The position numbers were made by a program, and so were the translations under genes. Shown here piece after piece: positions 49,639 through 59,659 of a DNA stretch of 64,000 nucleotides (position 1 is its first letter; each line of letters starts with the position of its first letter). The DNA lies in NCBI GenBank assembly GCA_942490645.1, contig CALNXN010000010.1, forward strand, positions 597,225-661,224. The letters run 5' to 3'. The DNA comes from CALNXN01 sp942490645. Lineage in GTDB: Bacteria > Pseudomonadota > Alphaproteobacteria > Rhodobacterales > Rhodobacteraceae. Below the pieces are notes generated by a model, which was given only the letters and a program-made list of their open reading frames with translations, was not told the DNA's origin and did not search any database.

Positions 49639-50922
49639 TTAGTTCACAGAAAATCCGAACAGGCGCGGCAGCGTGAGGCTGAGTGCCGGCCAGTAGACCA
49701 GCGCCAGCAACAGCAGCACCTGAACAAGAATGAAGGGCAGCACCGCATAGGCCAGCCGCCAGTAATTGAGGTTGGTCAGCGCAGATACGACCACAAGGCA
49801 TTTGCCCAAGGGGGGCGTGATCAGGCCGACACACAGATTGAAGCACAGCACGATGCCAAGGTGGATCGGGCTGATGCCTTGCTCCATCGCTTGGGGGGCG
49901 AACAGCGGGATCAACAGGGTCAGGGCCACGGGGGTATCCATGAACATGCCTGCGATCAAGAAGATACCCACAAGGAAAAACAGGTATTTTGTACCGGTCA
50001 GCCCGAAGGATTCTACCCAGTTGGCCAGCGCACTGGACCAGCCCAACTGGCCTGCCAGATAGCCCAACACCGAAATCGCTGCCAGAATGATAAAGATCGT
50101 GCCAGTCATCTTTGCCGTAGCCTCGACCGCGTCAAAGATCATGCGCCAGTTCAGCCCTTTGTAGAACTGGCCCGCCAGTAGCGCGAAGACGACCGCGATC
50201 GCCGACCCTTCGGTGGGCGTTGCCAATCCAAAAACAAGCGAGCCAAGGATCACAATGGGCAGGCACAGGGCCGGTGCCGCGTTCAACAAGCTGGGCAGAA
50301 AGCGCGGTAGATCGTCAGAGGCACCACCTGGATGTCCCTTGATATGAGCAATGATCGCGTTCAACACCATGAGCGATACAGCCAACACCAGACCAGGTAT
50401 GACCCCCGCGATAAACAGTGCCGCAACCGAGGCACCGGTCAGGCCGCCATAAATAATCATAATGATCGATGGTGGAATGATCGGTCCGATCATTGAAGAG
50501 GCCGCTGTGATTGCGCCTGCATAATAGGGATCATAGCCGCGTGCTTTCATTTCCGGCACAAATGTGCGCGACAATGCTGCGCTATCCGCGATGGCCGACC
50601 CCGAGATGCCCGCAAAGAATACGCTGGTCAGGATGTTCACATGCCCCAATCCACCGCGAAACCGGCCGACAATGGACATGGCAAAATCGATCAGGCTGCG
50701 GGTGACGCCTGCGCGGCTCATGATCTCGGCGGTCAGGATGAACAGCGGCATCGCCATAAAGGCGAAGACATCAAGTTGGGCAAAAATACGCTGCGGCAGG
50801 ATGGATAGAAACTGCGTTTTATCGACTGCGACAAAGGTAAGAACGGATACCGCACCCATGAGATAGGCAAAGGCAGTGCCACTAATCAGCAAGAGAATGA
50901 AGATGATCGGAATAAAGTACAT
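49639..50922 (-). CDS. TRAP transporter large permease (DctM type)
   Basis: This 427-residue membrane protein has about twelve helices and the DctM signatures FAGISGSAIADSAALSRTFV and AASSMIGPIIPPSIIMIIYG, followed by GLITPPLGKCLVVVSAL near the end. ATG 50,922 is chosen because the longer frame to 50,967 runs into the amidase end. The transcription order is large permease, binding protein, small permease; many TRAP operons are P-Q-M. Confidence 0.92.
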   Translation of the reverse strand: MYFIPIIFILLLISGTAFAYLMGAVSVLTFVAVDKTQFLSILPQRIFAQLDVFAFMAMPLFILTAEIMSRAGVTRSLIDFAMSIVGRFRGGLGHVNILTSVFFAGISGSAIADSAALSRTFVPEMKARGYDPYYAGAITAASSMIGPIIPPSIIMIIYGGLTGASVAALFIAGVIPGLVLAVSLMVLNAIIAHIKGHPGGASDDLPRFLPSLLNAAPALCLPIVILGSLVFGLATPTEGSAIAVVFALLAGQFYKGLNWRMIFDAVEATAKMTGTIFIILAAISVLGYLAGQLGWSSALANWVESFGLTGTKYLFFLVGIFLIAGMFMDTPVALTLLIPLFAPQAMEQGISPIHLGIVLCFNLCVGLITPPLGKCLVVVSALTNLNYWRLAYAVLPFILVQVLLLLALVYWPALSLTLPRLFGFSVN

Positions 50923-50926
50923 AATG

Positions 50927-52461
50927 CTAAACTGCCGTTCCGAGGGGTGCCGTCTTGGATTGAACATTTCGGTCCATGATCGGCGGGTGTGTTACGATTG
51001 AACGTAAATCTATGTCTGACGGTGTGAGGCTTGTCATATCAGGGCAGGGCCGCGCCATGTCCGGATTTCCCGCAAAGAGTGTTTCCAGCGATTTGGCCGT
51101 AGCGAGCAACGCTTCGTCGCTACGGACAGCGCCCAGAACCTGAAGTCCAAAGGGCATGCCATGGCCGGATCGCGGCCACAAGGCAGGGTGATCGATGGGC
51201 CACCTGTCAGTGACCCACGATAGGTCAGGGCCAGCCAACGGTAATAGATATCCATGCTCTGCCCGTCGATTTCTTCGGCATAGGCCTTGGTCCATGCGAA
51301 CGGGGATACCGGTGCGGTGGGCAGCACGATAACATCAAAGTCCAGCATCAGCGCGTTGAACTTGCGCAAGAATGCGCGTTTGCTCGGCATGCGCCCATGC
51401 CCGATCCGCCAATGACATGGCCCGCCCGATGGTTACGTTTTCCTTGATCAACGCTCCGAAACTGTCGGGGTCATCCACGATGGCATCACCGAAGGCGGCC
51501 AGAAAGCTTTCGGCCCGCAGGATGTCAAAGCATTGATCCATATTGCCAAGATCGAGATCAACGGGACGGCAGTTTTGAACGTGGGTTGCAATCTTCTCGA
51601 TCCGATCTCGGAATGTTTTTCGGATAGCCGGATCTACTGGTGCGCCGCCAAAATCTTCACTGTAGCCGACCCGCAAGGTGCTGAGGTCTACGTCCGACAA
51701 GGTCGTAAATCGGGTCGCCGAGGAGCGTGCCGATAACGGATCGTCAGGGTGGTACCCATGCGAAATGCTTAAAATCAAAGTCAGATCGTCCACGGTCCGG
51801 GTCATCGGGCCAAGAACCGAAATACCTGACCAGCCCCAGTGGCCGGGTGGGATGGGCAATCACATCTACAGAAGGACGATAGCCAACGACCCCGCAAAGC
51901 GCCGCGGGCATGCGAGTGAACCACCCGTGTCCGACCCAGTACACAAGGGCAAGAGATTTGCCGCCAAGCGCTGCGGCGGAACCACCAGACGAGCCGCCGG
52001 CAATCAGATTGGCATCAAACGGATTACCTGTCGCCCCCCAAACCCGATTGCGACTATTTCCGCCAGCTCCCATTTCAGGGACATTTGTCTTTGCAAGAAT
52101 TATGGCACCCGCCGCCCGCAGCCGCGCAACCATCGGCAAGTCGTCATCCGGAATATGACGCCGTGCGCGAATGCTGCCATGGGTGGTCAATAAGCCTTTG
52201 GTGTTCTGCAAATCCTTCACACCAATCGGCAACCCGTCGAGCGGACCTATGAGGGGATCCTGCCCGCCAACGCGCCGTCGCAGCGGCAGCGGCAGCGGTG
52301 GCCCCGTCGACATCCATTGCCGTCAAAGCATTTATTTTGGGATTAGAGCGCGCAATCTCATTGAGGCAGGCCTGCAGATAATCATTGGGCGTCAGGCTTT
52401 TTGCCTTGAATAGGGCAAGCACCTCACAAGCAGACAAAGCGCACAAAGCTGCAGTACTCAA
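50927..52461 (-). pseudogene. Amidase (amidase-signature family), broken by about five frame changes
   Basis: Amidase-signature enzymes hydrolyse amides with a Ser-Ser-Lys triad. The lysine block GLPIGVKDLQNTKGLLTTHG and the glycine/serine block AGGSSGGSAAAL are present. The segment that should carry the nucleophile, GSDTGGSLRMPA in the family, reads out of frame. Frames change near 52,290, 51,945-51,915, 51,845, 51,390, 51,290 and 51,160, while the conserved residues return after each. Normal length would be near 500 residues. It sits between two intact codirectional genes, four bases before dctM, so it belongs to the TRAP operon. Confidence 0.8.
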
Positions 52462-52578
52462 CGGCTCACACCAAAATTCGTGATATTAGATACAAACACC
52501 CAAGCCCTCCCAAACTGCGTGTTTGGTTAAGGTAATTGAGGGATCGGAACATAAATAGTGAAATATTCGCCATCTACG

Positions 52579-53535
52579 TTAACCAGAAGGAATGGTTAAG
52601 GCGTTGTCAGTTGTTTGCTGCAGGCATTTTAGGAAAAAGGACAAGGTCGCATTCTGTGCATACTGGTCTTTGCGCCAAAAACAGCGCGCCTGCGATAAAA
52701 GGTCATGCGTATCGAGGGCCAGTATTACGAGTTCGCCGCGTACCGCCTGCGCCTGCGCAAGGCTTTGCGGTAGCAAGCCAAGTGCTGGCATCACACGCAA
52801 AAGTTCAAGGTTCAGGGCCAATGACAGAGATGCGATCGTGTTGGTGGGAGGCGACAAACCGTTTGCTGCAAACAGGGCGTCAACCGCCTGCCGCGCAACT
52901 GAGTTCGGCTGTGGCAATATCCATGGATAGATCGCGACATCTGCCCATTGTACATCATCGGTTTGCCCCAATGGATGATCGCGGCCCGCAACAACAACCA
53001 CGGGTTCTGAAAACAAGGCCATTTGATCAATGCCTTCGAGTTCCTGAGGCTGCCAGATCCTCGCGATCAACAGATCCAGCTTTCCTGTCTCCAGCTGCGG
53101 GAGTAGTTCGACAAAATGCCCCTCCAAAACCGAAACATTTGCGTGTGGCGTGCTTCGTTTGAACAACGCAATGGTGCGCGGCAAAAGAACAGAAGCTACC
53201 GAACTGACCACGCCAACGGAAACCGAACCGGAAACGCCGCTTGTCATCGCCTCAATGTCGAACGCCGCACGGTCAAGTTGACCAAGGGCCTGTCGCGCAT
53301 GATCCGCGATCCGGATACCGATAGGTGTCAGATACAACCTGTTGCGATCGCGCGTGACGACAGGCACGCCTACGATCTTTTCCAACTCGGCAATCTGCTT
53401 TGACACGGCGGGCTGCGTCACGCCAAGTGCCTCTGAAACCCGTGCGACCAGCTTAAGATCTGATAGTGCCACAAGAGCACGCAAGTGACGAAGCGTGATA
53501 CCCTGTTGAAACCCTTTATCCAAAACGCGTCGCAT
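52579..53535 (-). CDS. LysR family transcriptional regulator
   Basis: The 318-residue regulator has an N-terminal winged helix-turn-helix (LRHLRALVALSDLKLVARVS, then GVTQPAVSKQIAELEKIVG) and a C-terminal periplasmic-binding-like effector domain from about residue 105. It is related to the GbpR/PcaQ branch. It lies 117 bp upstream of the amidase-TRAP operon in the same direction and is the obvious candidate regulator of it. The inducer would be the transported solute or its product. Confidence 0.9.
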   Translation of the reverse strand: MRRVLDKGFQQGITLRHLRALVALSDLKLVARVSEALGVTQPAVSKQIAELEKIVGVPVVTRDRNRLYLTPIGIRIADHARQALGQLDRAAFDIEAMTSGVSGSVSVGVVSSVASVLLPRTIALFKRSTPHANVSVLEGHFVELLPQLETGKLDLLIARIWQPQELEGIDQMALFSEPVVVVAGRDHPLGQTDDVQWADVAIYPWILPQPNSVARQAVDALFAANGLSPPTNTIASLSLALNLELLRVMPALGLLPQSLAQAQAVRGELVILALDTHDLLSQARCFWRKDQYAQNATLSFFLKCLQQTTDNALTIPSG

Positions 53536-54058
53536 CAGTTTGCAAATTCAATTGTATGGCCCCCTGATTTTTCGGCAGCTACTTAATGATAGGCTCAAAG
53601 ATGGCTTCAATCGACCATGTCGATAAAGACTACTCCTCCGCATTATCGATGCCGTTTGAAACGCTACTTCGAAAATCTGCGCGATGCGTTTCTTTGGCAA
53701 GGCTTAATTTTCATGCAGCGGCGATTGGTAAATCTTGCAGGATCTGTAGGTTTGAGCTCTTTGCTGCCGAACATCTGCTTTCTCTTACGTTGAACCTATA
53801 CTGCGCATCTGCAGCGAAATTCCGCTTTCCGCCCTTAGCGACGGATTCTGTACTTTTCGTCAAAGGGAACTGGGGGCTCGTTCCGAACCTTAACTGCAAA
53901 GCGCTAAAACGGCGGAGACGCGGGCATTTCGGGCGCTTCGCACGGTCTTTTTGGTCATGCTGCGCCTTCCGGCAAAATGTTTGGGTTTGTGTTAGATCAA
54001 TGCGGCCTGCCGCAACCATTGCCAGACTTCTGGTCACACATTGTAAGGGAGGGTTTCA
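53536..54058. other. Intergenic stretch of 523 bp, no gene supported
   Basis: An open frame spans 53,586-54,122, but its composition (Cys, Arg and Leu rich, no repeats of a fold) and its overlap with the stress-protein gene argue against coding. The stretch looks like old non-coding spacer. The promoter of the downstream gene should be near its right end. Confidence 0.45.
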
Positions 54059-54466
54059 ATGTACGAGAACATACTGGTTGCAGTCGCGTTTGACCATTCG
54101 CCGCGTGCAAACGACGCTTTGAGGATCGCGCGAGCACTCTCAAATCAAAGTGCCAGAATTACCGCGCTCCATGTCATTGAACAGATGCCGGATTACGTTG
54201 CAGCGCAGGTGCCTGAGGAAATCCTTTCAGACCGTAAGCCTGCAGCTGAGGCTGAACTGAATGCCGAGCTTGGCGGGGTGTCCGACATCAAACCCGTTGT
54301 TGTCTATGGGCATCCTGGGCGAACGATTGTTGACTTTGCAAAAAAACACGGCGTTGACTGCATCGTGATCGCGTCCCACAGACCGGGCTTGCAAGACTAT
54401 TTTCTTGGTTCGACCGCCCAACGGGTCGTCCGTCACGCCGAGTGTGCTGTCCACGTATTGCGGTAG
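54059..54466 (+). CDS. Universal stress protein (UspA family)
   Basis: A 135-residue single-domain Usp with the start MYENILVAVAFDHS, strand-helix alternation, and the C-terminal nucleotide-binding region DCIVIASHRPG followed by FLGSTAQRVVRHAECAVHVLR, in which the G-S-T triplet contacts ATP in ATP-binding members. AAGGGAGGG lies upstream of the ATG. It stands alone. It acts in the cytoplasm under stress; the specific signal is unknown. Confidence 0.92.
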   Translation: MYENILVAVAFDHSPRANDALRIARALSNQSARITALHVIEQMPDYVAAQVPEEILSDRKPAAEAELNAELGGVSDIKPVVVYGHPGRTIVDFAKKHGVDCIVIASHRPGLQDYFLGSTAQRVVRHAECAVHVLR

Positions 54467-54795
54467 AGCGACAATGATGTCTCGGCGATGAACGCGTAGA
54501 TTTTTGAACTGGAGATCTGAAGCGATCGCGGGATACGTCTGCTCAGGGCTCGGAGCCGACCCTCGTCGATTGATGAAGAAACAATTTTAAATTGTAAGAG
54601 CTGGCGACGCCTGTGCCAAAAACGGTGGTTTGTGATCGCTAACAGTCGCTCAATCAAGAGGCGAGCACCTCAGGGCCGAGGGGTCGAATTCTACACGACT
54701 GCCGAATGACGGCAGTGCGGGACAAAGCGGTCACGCATGTTGACTGAAACACTTTCGTTTCTCGCCAGTTGGGAAGCAACAAAGAGCAAAATCAT
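54467..54795. other. Intergenic stretch of 329 bp, no gene supported
   Basis: This is the space between the convergent stress-protein and cyclase genes. Nothing recognisable was found on either strand. Confidence 0.45.
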
Positions 54796-56689
54796 TTAAT
54801 CCCGGCCTTTCGCAGTCCTTCCAGTAGTATCTGGCGTTGTTCCTCTGACCGAAAAGATCTGGGCAAAACTGGCGGCGTTGAAGAACGGATAACGTGACAA
54901 GCCTTCAGCCAGAAGATCCTCAGCTTTTTCGTCTTGATCAAGCATGGCGTGTGCTGCAGCGCGCACAAACAGGCTGGTCGCCTCCTCATTTGAAACAAGA
55001 GGGAACCGCTGAGCCAATTGGATGACCTTCTCGAACTGACCCGTTACATACGAGGAGAAAATTGGGCAGTTGATTTCGTCAGCCCGTGGGTAAGGATCAA
55101 TGGTCAGCGCCATTTCAGATGACGCCAATGCCTGCTCTGGCTTGCCTGCAAACAACAGAATACTGCACCGCACGGCATGGCTTTGCGCATTGTTGGGATT
55201 GAGCGACAGCGACTTGTCGATGAGACGCTCCGCTTCAGCAAGCTGCCCCGAGAACTTCAAAGCCTCTGCCTTGAGAGAATACGCGCGAGCATTGAATGGA
55301 TCGAGCGAAATAGCCCGATCTGCATTGGATTGCGCGGCATCCCAAGCGCGCTGGGGCCACTGGGTCCAGCCAAATTTCAGATCGTTCAGATATGTAAAGC
55401 CCAGTTCCGCAAAAGCGCCGGCATACCCCGCGTCCAGTTCAATTGCGCGCTCAAAGAGGCTTCTGGCATCACCGTTGCCCTTGAGACTGACCTCTCGCAG
55501 GATATCGCGTCCGCGCAGTACAAGATCGTATGCGGTGAGGCTGTCTGTCGGGGCCAACGCAACCCGCGCCTCTTCTGCCTGCGTGACCCGGATCGCCAAA
55601 GCCGCCACAACTTGGCGGGTCAACCTGTCCTGGACTTCAAACAGGTCAAGGATGTCTTCATCATATCGGTCCGACCATATCAAAACGCCTGTTGCGGCCT
55701 CACTCAGTTGCACATTCAAGCGGATTTTGCTGTCAGATCTTAGGATAGACCCGCTGACCACATAGGCTGCGCCCAGATCATTTGCCTGAGCAAGCGCAGG
55801 CCCTTCAGAGTCTCTCAAAGGTTCAACCGCGCTCCATGAAAGCACAAGCAATCCGGAGAAACGGCCCAACGCAGAGATGACGTCTTCGGTCACACCATCG
55901 CTGAAGTATGATTGATCACCTTGGCCGCCTCTGTTTTTAAACGGCAAAACGGCGATTGTCGGGCGCGAAGCCTCGACGGGCACTGTGGCTACAGTCGGTG
56001 CCTCGGTGCTTGGCGTTTCGACCGTCGTGATCGAATTGTCGGTGAGAAGCCAGAAACCGGTGAATGCTATTGCCACAACCACCAAAGCTGCTGCCAAGGC
56101 GGCCGTGATGCGTCCCTTGCCTTGGTGTGATCTCACCGTTGCAGCTTCGCCAGATGATTTCAGAACGGCATAGACGTGAAGCGGCGCGTCAATATTTTTG
56201 ACCTTGTGAGTTCCCCTGTCCTCAAAGTGAAGCGGCAGCTTGTTTCCGATTTGGTCGCGCACGGCAGAAGTCACGGCGATGCCTCCGGTATCCGCAAGCG
56301 CTTCAACGCGCGCGGCAACATTCACGCCGTTCCCAAAGATATCGTCACCATCTACGATGATGTCTCCGAGATTCAGACCAATTCTGAAATGCAACTGCTG
56401 ATCCGGAGGCAATGGCGCATTCTTGTCAGCAAGCGTTCTCTGAATGGCGACAGCTGCTGAAAGCGCATCAACCACGCTGTCGAAAACCGCAAGAATTGCA
56501 TCGCCTGCCGTCCCGACGACACGGCCGCTGTGTTCGACAAGTTTCTGGTAAATCAGATCGCGCCACTCTATGAGCCTCGCGTGTGTTCCCACCTCATCAG
56601 TGGCCATGAGACGGCTGAAACCCACCACATCCGCATGCAGGACCGCCGCCAGTCTGCGACCGGAACCGCCTGTCGAGGGGGGAGGAAAA
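54796..56689 (-). CDS. Class III adenylate/guanylate cyclase with TPR domain, N-terminus lost at the poly-G
   Basis: The frame begins in GRRLAAVLHADVVGFSRLMA, the normal opening of this family, but the first residues and any start codon lie in or beyond the G run. Only a GTG at 56,628 remains. The cyclase domain (about 1-165) has VGTAGDAILAVF and the GLNLGDIIVDGDDIFG metal block. A membrane helix (about 175-195) follows, then a FlgO/TolB-like segment (RPTIAVLPFKNRGG, YFSDGVTEDVISALG) and C-terminal TPR repeats to residue 590. Such proteins make cyclic nucleotide in response to unknown cues. The rest of the gene is undamaged. Confidence 0.85.
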
Positions 56690-57374
<685 letters not shown>

Positions 57375-57530
57375 TATCCAACCCTTTCTTTAGTCAGGCT
57401 AGTGTAGCTTGGTTAACGAAAGCTGAAGACAAATGGTCGTTCATGGCGGGCTCGACCTAGCGGTCGTCGCAAACTGAAGGAAGCCCGCACAAAATGACTC
57501 CTCTTCGAACTGTGCTTCAAGCCGAGCTGA

Positions 57531-57692
57531 TCAAGGGTCTATCGTCTTGCCAAGATCTTGGCGCGCAAAAAGAATAGCTTTTTTGAGTTGTTGAAATTTC
57601 GGCATCCTTAAGTCAAGGAATCTCTGTAGGGTGCTGTGAGAGACCCGCCGTAAGAGAAATCGTAGCTCCTGCAAATAATTGAGCAGCCCCAC
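57531..57692 (-). pseudogene. C-terminal fragment of an unknown gene cut by the IS3 element
   Basis: A leftward frame enters from the element's left end and stays open for about 50 codons (ELRFLLRRVSHSTLQRFLDL, FARQDLGKTIDP) to a TGA at 57,531. It looks like a helical protein tail. I do not recognise the family. It is not the missing part of the LuxR gene on the other side of the element. Confidence 0.3.
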
Positions 57693-57717
57693 TTGAGTGG
57701 TCCAGATTGAAAGTTAG
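57693..57717. repeat. Left terminal inverted repeat of the IS3 element
   Basis: The outer part GAGTGGTCC and inner part AGTTAG match the reverse complement of the right repeat at 58,859-58,883; about 16 of 25 positions agree. Confidence 0.6.
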
Positions 57718-58574
57718 TGCATGATTGGCCTTTGGTCCATCAGGATGATGGCCTCTGGCGCAGGTGGGCGGTAGCCCAATGCACTGTGTGGTCGTTTCTT
57801 ATTGTAATGTTTCCTCCAGCTTTCGATGATGATTTGGGCTTCACGCAGCGAGTAGAAGATCTCGCCGTTTATCAGCTCGTCTCTCATCAGCTCGTTGAAG
57901 CTCTCGCAGTATCCATTTTCCCAGGGTGATCCAGGCTCTATGTAAGAGGTCTTGGCTCCTACGGCTTTGATCCAAATTCTGACAGCCTCAGCAATGAACT
58001 CTGGGCCGTTGTCTGATCTTATGTAGGCAGGAACGCCACGCAGGATGAACAGGTCTGTCAGGGCATCAATGACCTCAGTCGACTTCAGCTTGCGCTTTAC
58101 CCGGATCGCCAGACCTTCTCGGCTGTGTTCATCCAAAAAATTGAGCGTCCGGAATGCCCTGCCATCGTCGGTTCGGTGATGCACGAAGTCGTAAGACCAG
58201 ACATGGTCGCGATGCTCTGGACGCAATCGGACAGATGATCCATCGTTCAGCCAGAGCCGCCCCTTCTTCGGTTGTTTCATTGGCACTTTAAGCCCCTCAC
58301 GTCGCCACAGGCGTTCGACACGTTTGTCATTAACCTGCCAACCCGCGTCTCTCAGCAGGGCTGCAACCCGACGATAGCCATATCGGCCGTACTGGCGTGT
58401 CAGCTCGATCATATCAGCGATCAGCCGCTCTTCGTCTGCGCGCCCGCATGGCTGTCGACGTTGCGTGGATCGATGCTGGCCCAGAACGCAGCACACACGG
58501 CGTTCGGAAACCTTCATCTTGCTGCGAACCAGATCTATGCAGGCACGTCGACGTGAGGGGCTCAGAAGTTTCCC
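57714..58574 (-). CDS. IS3-family transposase OrfB (DDE domain), expressed by frameshift
   Basis: The frame without the shift has an ATG at 58,517, but in-frame family sequence starts earlier (KLLSPSRRRACIDLVRSK), in the -1 frame relative to orfA from the slippery site. The catalytic DDE residues are in SYDFVHHRTDDGR (D), IRSDNGPEFIAEAV (D) and WENGYCESFNELMRDEL (E). It ends ALGYRPPAPEA plus a short tail at the left repeat. It appears complete and potentially active. Confidence 0.88.
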   Translation of the reverse strand, partial: GKLLSPSRRRACIDLVRSKMKVSERRVCCVLGQHRSTQRRQPCGRADEERLIADMIELTRQYGRYGYRRVAALLRDAGWQVNDKRVERLWRREGLKVPMKQPKKGRLWLNDGSSVRLRPEHRDHVWSYDFVHHRTDDGRAFRTLNFLDEHSREGLAIRVKRKLKSTEVIDALTDLFILRGVPAYIRSDNGPEFIAEAVRIWIKAVGAKTSYIEPGSPWENGYCESFNELMRDELINGEIFYSLREAQIIIESWRKHYNKKRPHSALGYRPPAPEAIILMDQRPIMH

Positions 58575-58840
58575 CGCGCAGCTTCCGATAAGATCAGCTT
58601 GTCCAACGTCAGATCCGAAACTGCGCGACGCAGGCGTTCGTTCTCTTTCTGTAGTCGCTTCAGTTCTTTAAGCTGCTCGGTGCCCATGCCGCCATACTTC
58701 TTCTTCCAGCGATAATAGGTTTGTTCAGTTACACTGATCTGCCTGATCGCATCGATCCGGGGCATGCCTTGCCCCATCAGAACTTCAACCTGCCGTAACT
58801 TCACGACAATCTCTTCGGGCTTGGGTCTCTTAATGGCCAT
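58562..58840 (-). CDS. IS3-family transposase OrfA
   Basis: The 92-residue DNA-binding subunit has a helix-turn-helix (RIDAIRQISVTEQTYYRWKK) and a leucine zipper (LKELKRLQKENERLRRAV). It ends EAARGNF with the slippery heptamer just before the stop. OrfA alone and the OrfAB fusion are both expected products in this family. Confidence 0.9.
   Translation of the reverse strand: MAIKRPKPEEIVVKLRQVEVLMGQGMPRIDAIRQISVTEQTYYRWKKKYGGMGTEQLKELKRLQKENERLRRAVSDLTLDKLILSEAARGNF
58568..58574 (-). promoter_or_regulatory. Slippery heptamer G GGA AAC for programmed -1 frameshift
   Basis: On the coding strand the orfA codons read CGG GGA AAC TTC TGA. The heptamer GGGAAAC fits the X-XXY-YYZ rule, and slipping back one base enters the orfB frame at AAA CTT CTG AGC. 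It is six bases ahead of the orfA stop's last base. Confidence 0.7.
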
Positions 58841-58858
58841 CTCTGGTCCTCCGCTTTC

Positions 58859-58883
58859 CTAACTATAGGGGCGGACCACTTCA
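58859..58883. repeat. Right terminal inverted repeat of the IS3 element
   Basis: CTAACTATAGGGG followed by GGACCACTTCA; the outer end GACCACTTCA pairs with the left repeat. The next base begins the LuxR-type remnant. Confidence 0.6.
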
Positions 58884-59387
58884 AAGGGAAGGAGTTCGCC
58901 TTTTGCTCGGGAATTCTGGGAGGATGCGAAGCGATTTAGGATTGGTACCGAAGGCATTTGCTTTTCGATTCTGCAAAATGACGGCTCTAGAATTGCTTTA
59001 AGTTTTTTCTCGAATAACTCTCCAGAAACAGTTAGCGAGCTCGCATCTCTAAATGGAGCTGACTTAGAGGTACTGGCCAAGTGCGCTGCGGAAAGATTTT
59101 GGTTTTTGACAACTGGAATACATTCTACTACAAACAATCTTACTGCAGAAGAGCTGGAATTTCTCCATATTCTTGCGACGCACCCAGAGCCACAACACGC
59201 TCAAAAAATAGCACCTGAATGTGGGTCGAACAAAAAACTCCAAGAAGCAATCAGGTCTAAGTTGAATGTTGAGACCGTTTTTCAAGCGATTTCAGTTGCC
59301 ACCGCTCAAGGACTCTTTGAATCGTTGCCTTTTACCGCTTCAGACGTCGTAAAGCCGGTTTCCAGTTGTGTTGAGGCAAACGAGTAA
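58884..59387 (+). pseudogene. LuxR-type quorum-sensing regulator, N-terminus removed at the IS3 element
   Basis: The frame is open from the last base of the IS3 repeat to TAA 59,387, about 167 codons. It starts inside the autoinducer-binding domain (SPFAREFWEDAKRFRI, GTEGICFSILQNDGS). It ends with a LuxR-type helix-turn-helix (LTAEELEFLHILATHPEPQH, KKLQEAIRSKLNVETVFQAI). Roughly the first 70 residues and the promoter are missing, and the other side of the element does not hold them. An intact AHL synthase lies 1.7 kb away. A truncated product could only arise from an element promoter and should not bind autoinducer normally. Confidence 0.75.
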
Positions 59388-59430
59388 AACCAAGATAACG
59401 GCCTGCGATACGTTCATCGCAATGGCGAAA

Positions 59431-59544
59431 AAAGGCGTTGTTATGCGTCTTGCGCACAGATCTGACGACGGAGTGATAAATCAACTCCATCATTGTCAGG
59501 GCGGTGCCCAGCCCGGATCGCGGTTTTCGAACAGATTGAAACAT
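59431..59544 (-). pseudogene. KpsM-like capsule exporter permease, N-terminal fragment
   Basis: The ATG at 59,544 opens RKPRSGLGTALTMMELIYHS and VVRSVRKTHNNA, which resembles the cytoplasmic start of polysaccharide ABC-2 permeases (KpsM) in Rhodobacterales. Resemblance ends at about 59,433, before the first membrane helix. It is divergent from cysQ, the order expected of a capsule-export locus. Only about 37 codons remain. Confidence 0.45.
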
Positions 59545-59659
59545 CGTGCCAAAGCCTCAAAGGTCACACATTCTTGCACGGAATTCTTGCTGTTCCGTTA
59601 GGGCCGCATCATAAGGGGAAAATCGGGTCACAGCAACAAAAGCTGCATGGGGTTAACGC

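Larger units (their letters stand above)
57693..58883 (-). mobile_element. IS3-family insertion sequence (IS407-like), about 1.19 kb
   Basis: Two overlapping leftward frames (orfA, orfB) are bounded by imperfect 25-bp inverted repeats at 57,693-57,717 and 58,859-58,883. The size and gene layout suit the IS407 group. No target duplication is obvious at the flanks (CCAC on the left, AAGG on the right), which suggests that the flanks were rearranged after insertion. Confidence 0.85.

Noticed and set aside
53586..54122. Rightward open frame of 178 codons between lysR and the universal stress gene
   Set aside because: It overlaps the start of the stress gene, has no plausible fold and no ribosome site, and ends within another gene.
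56568..56689. Continuation of the recombinase frame through the poly-G into the cyclase gene
   Set aside because: It reads a proline run and then the cyclase DNA out of frame, an accident of the junction.
59332..59430. Continuation of the kpsM fragment frame to 59,332
   Set aside because: After about 37 codons the resemblance ends and the frame runs antisense to the luxR remnant tail.
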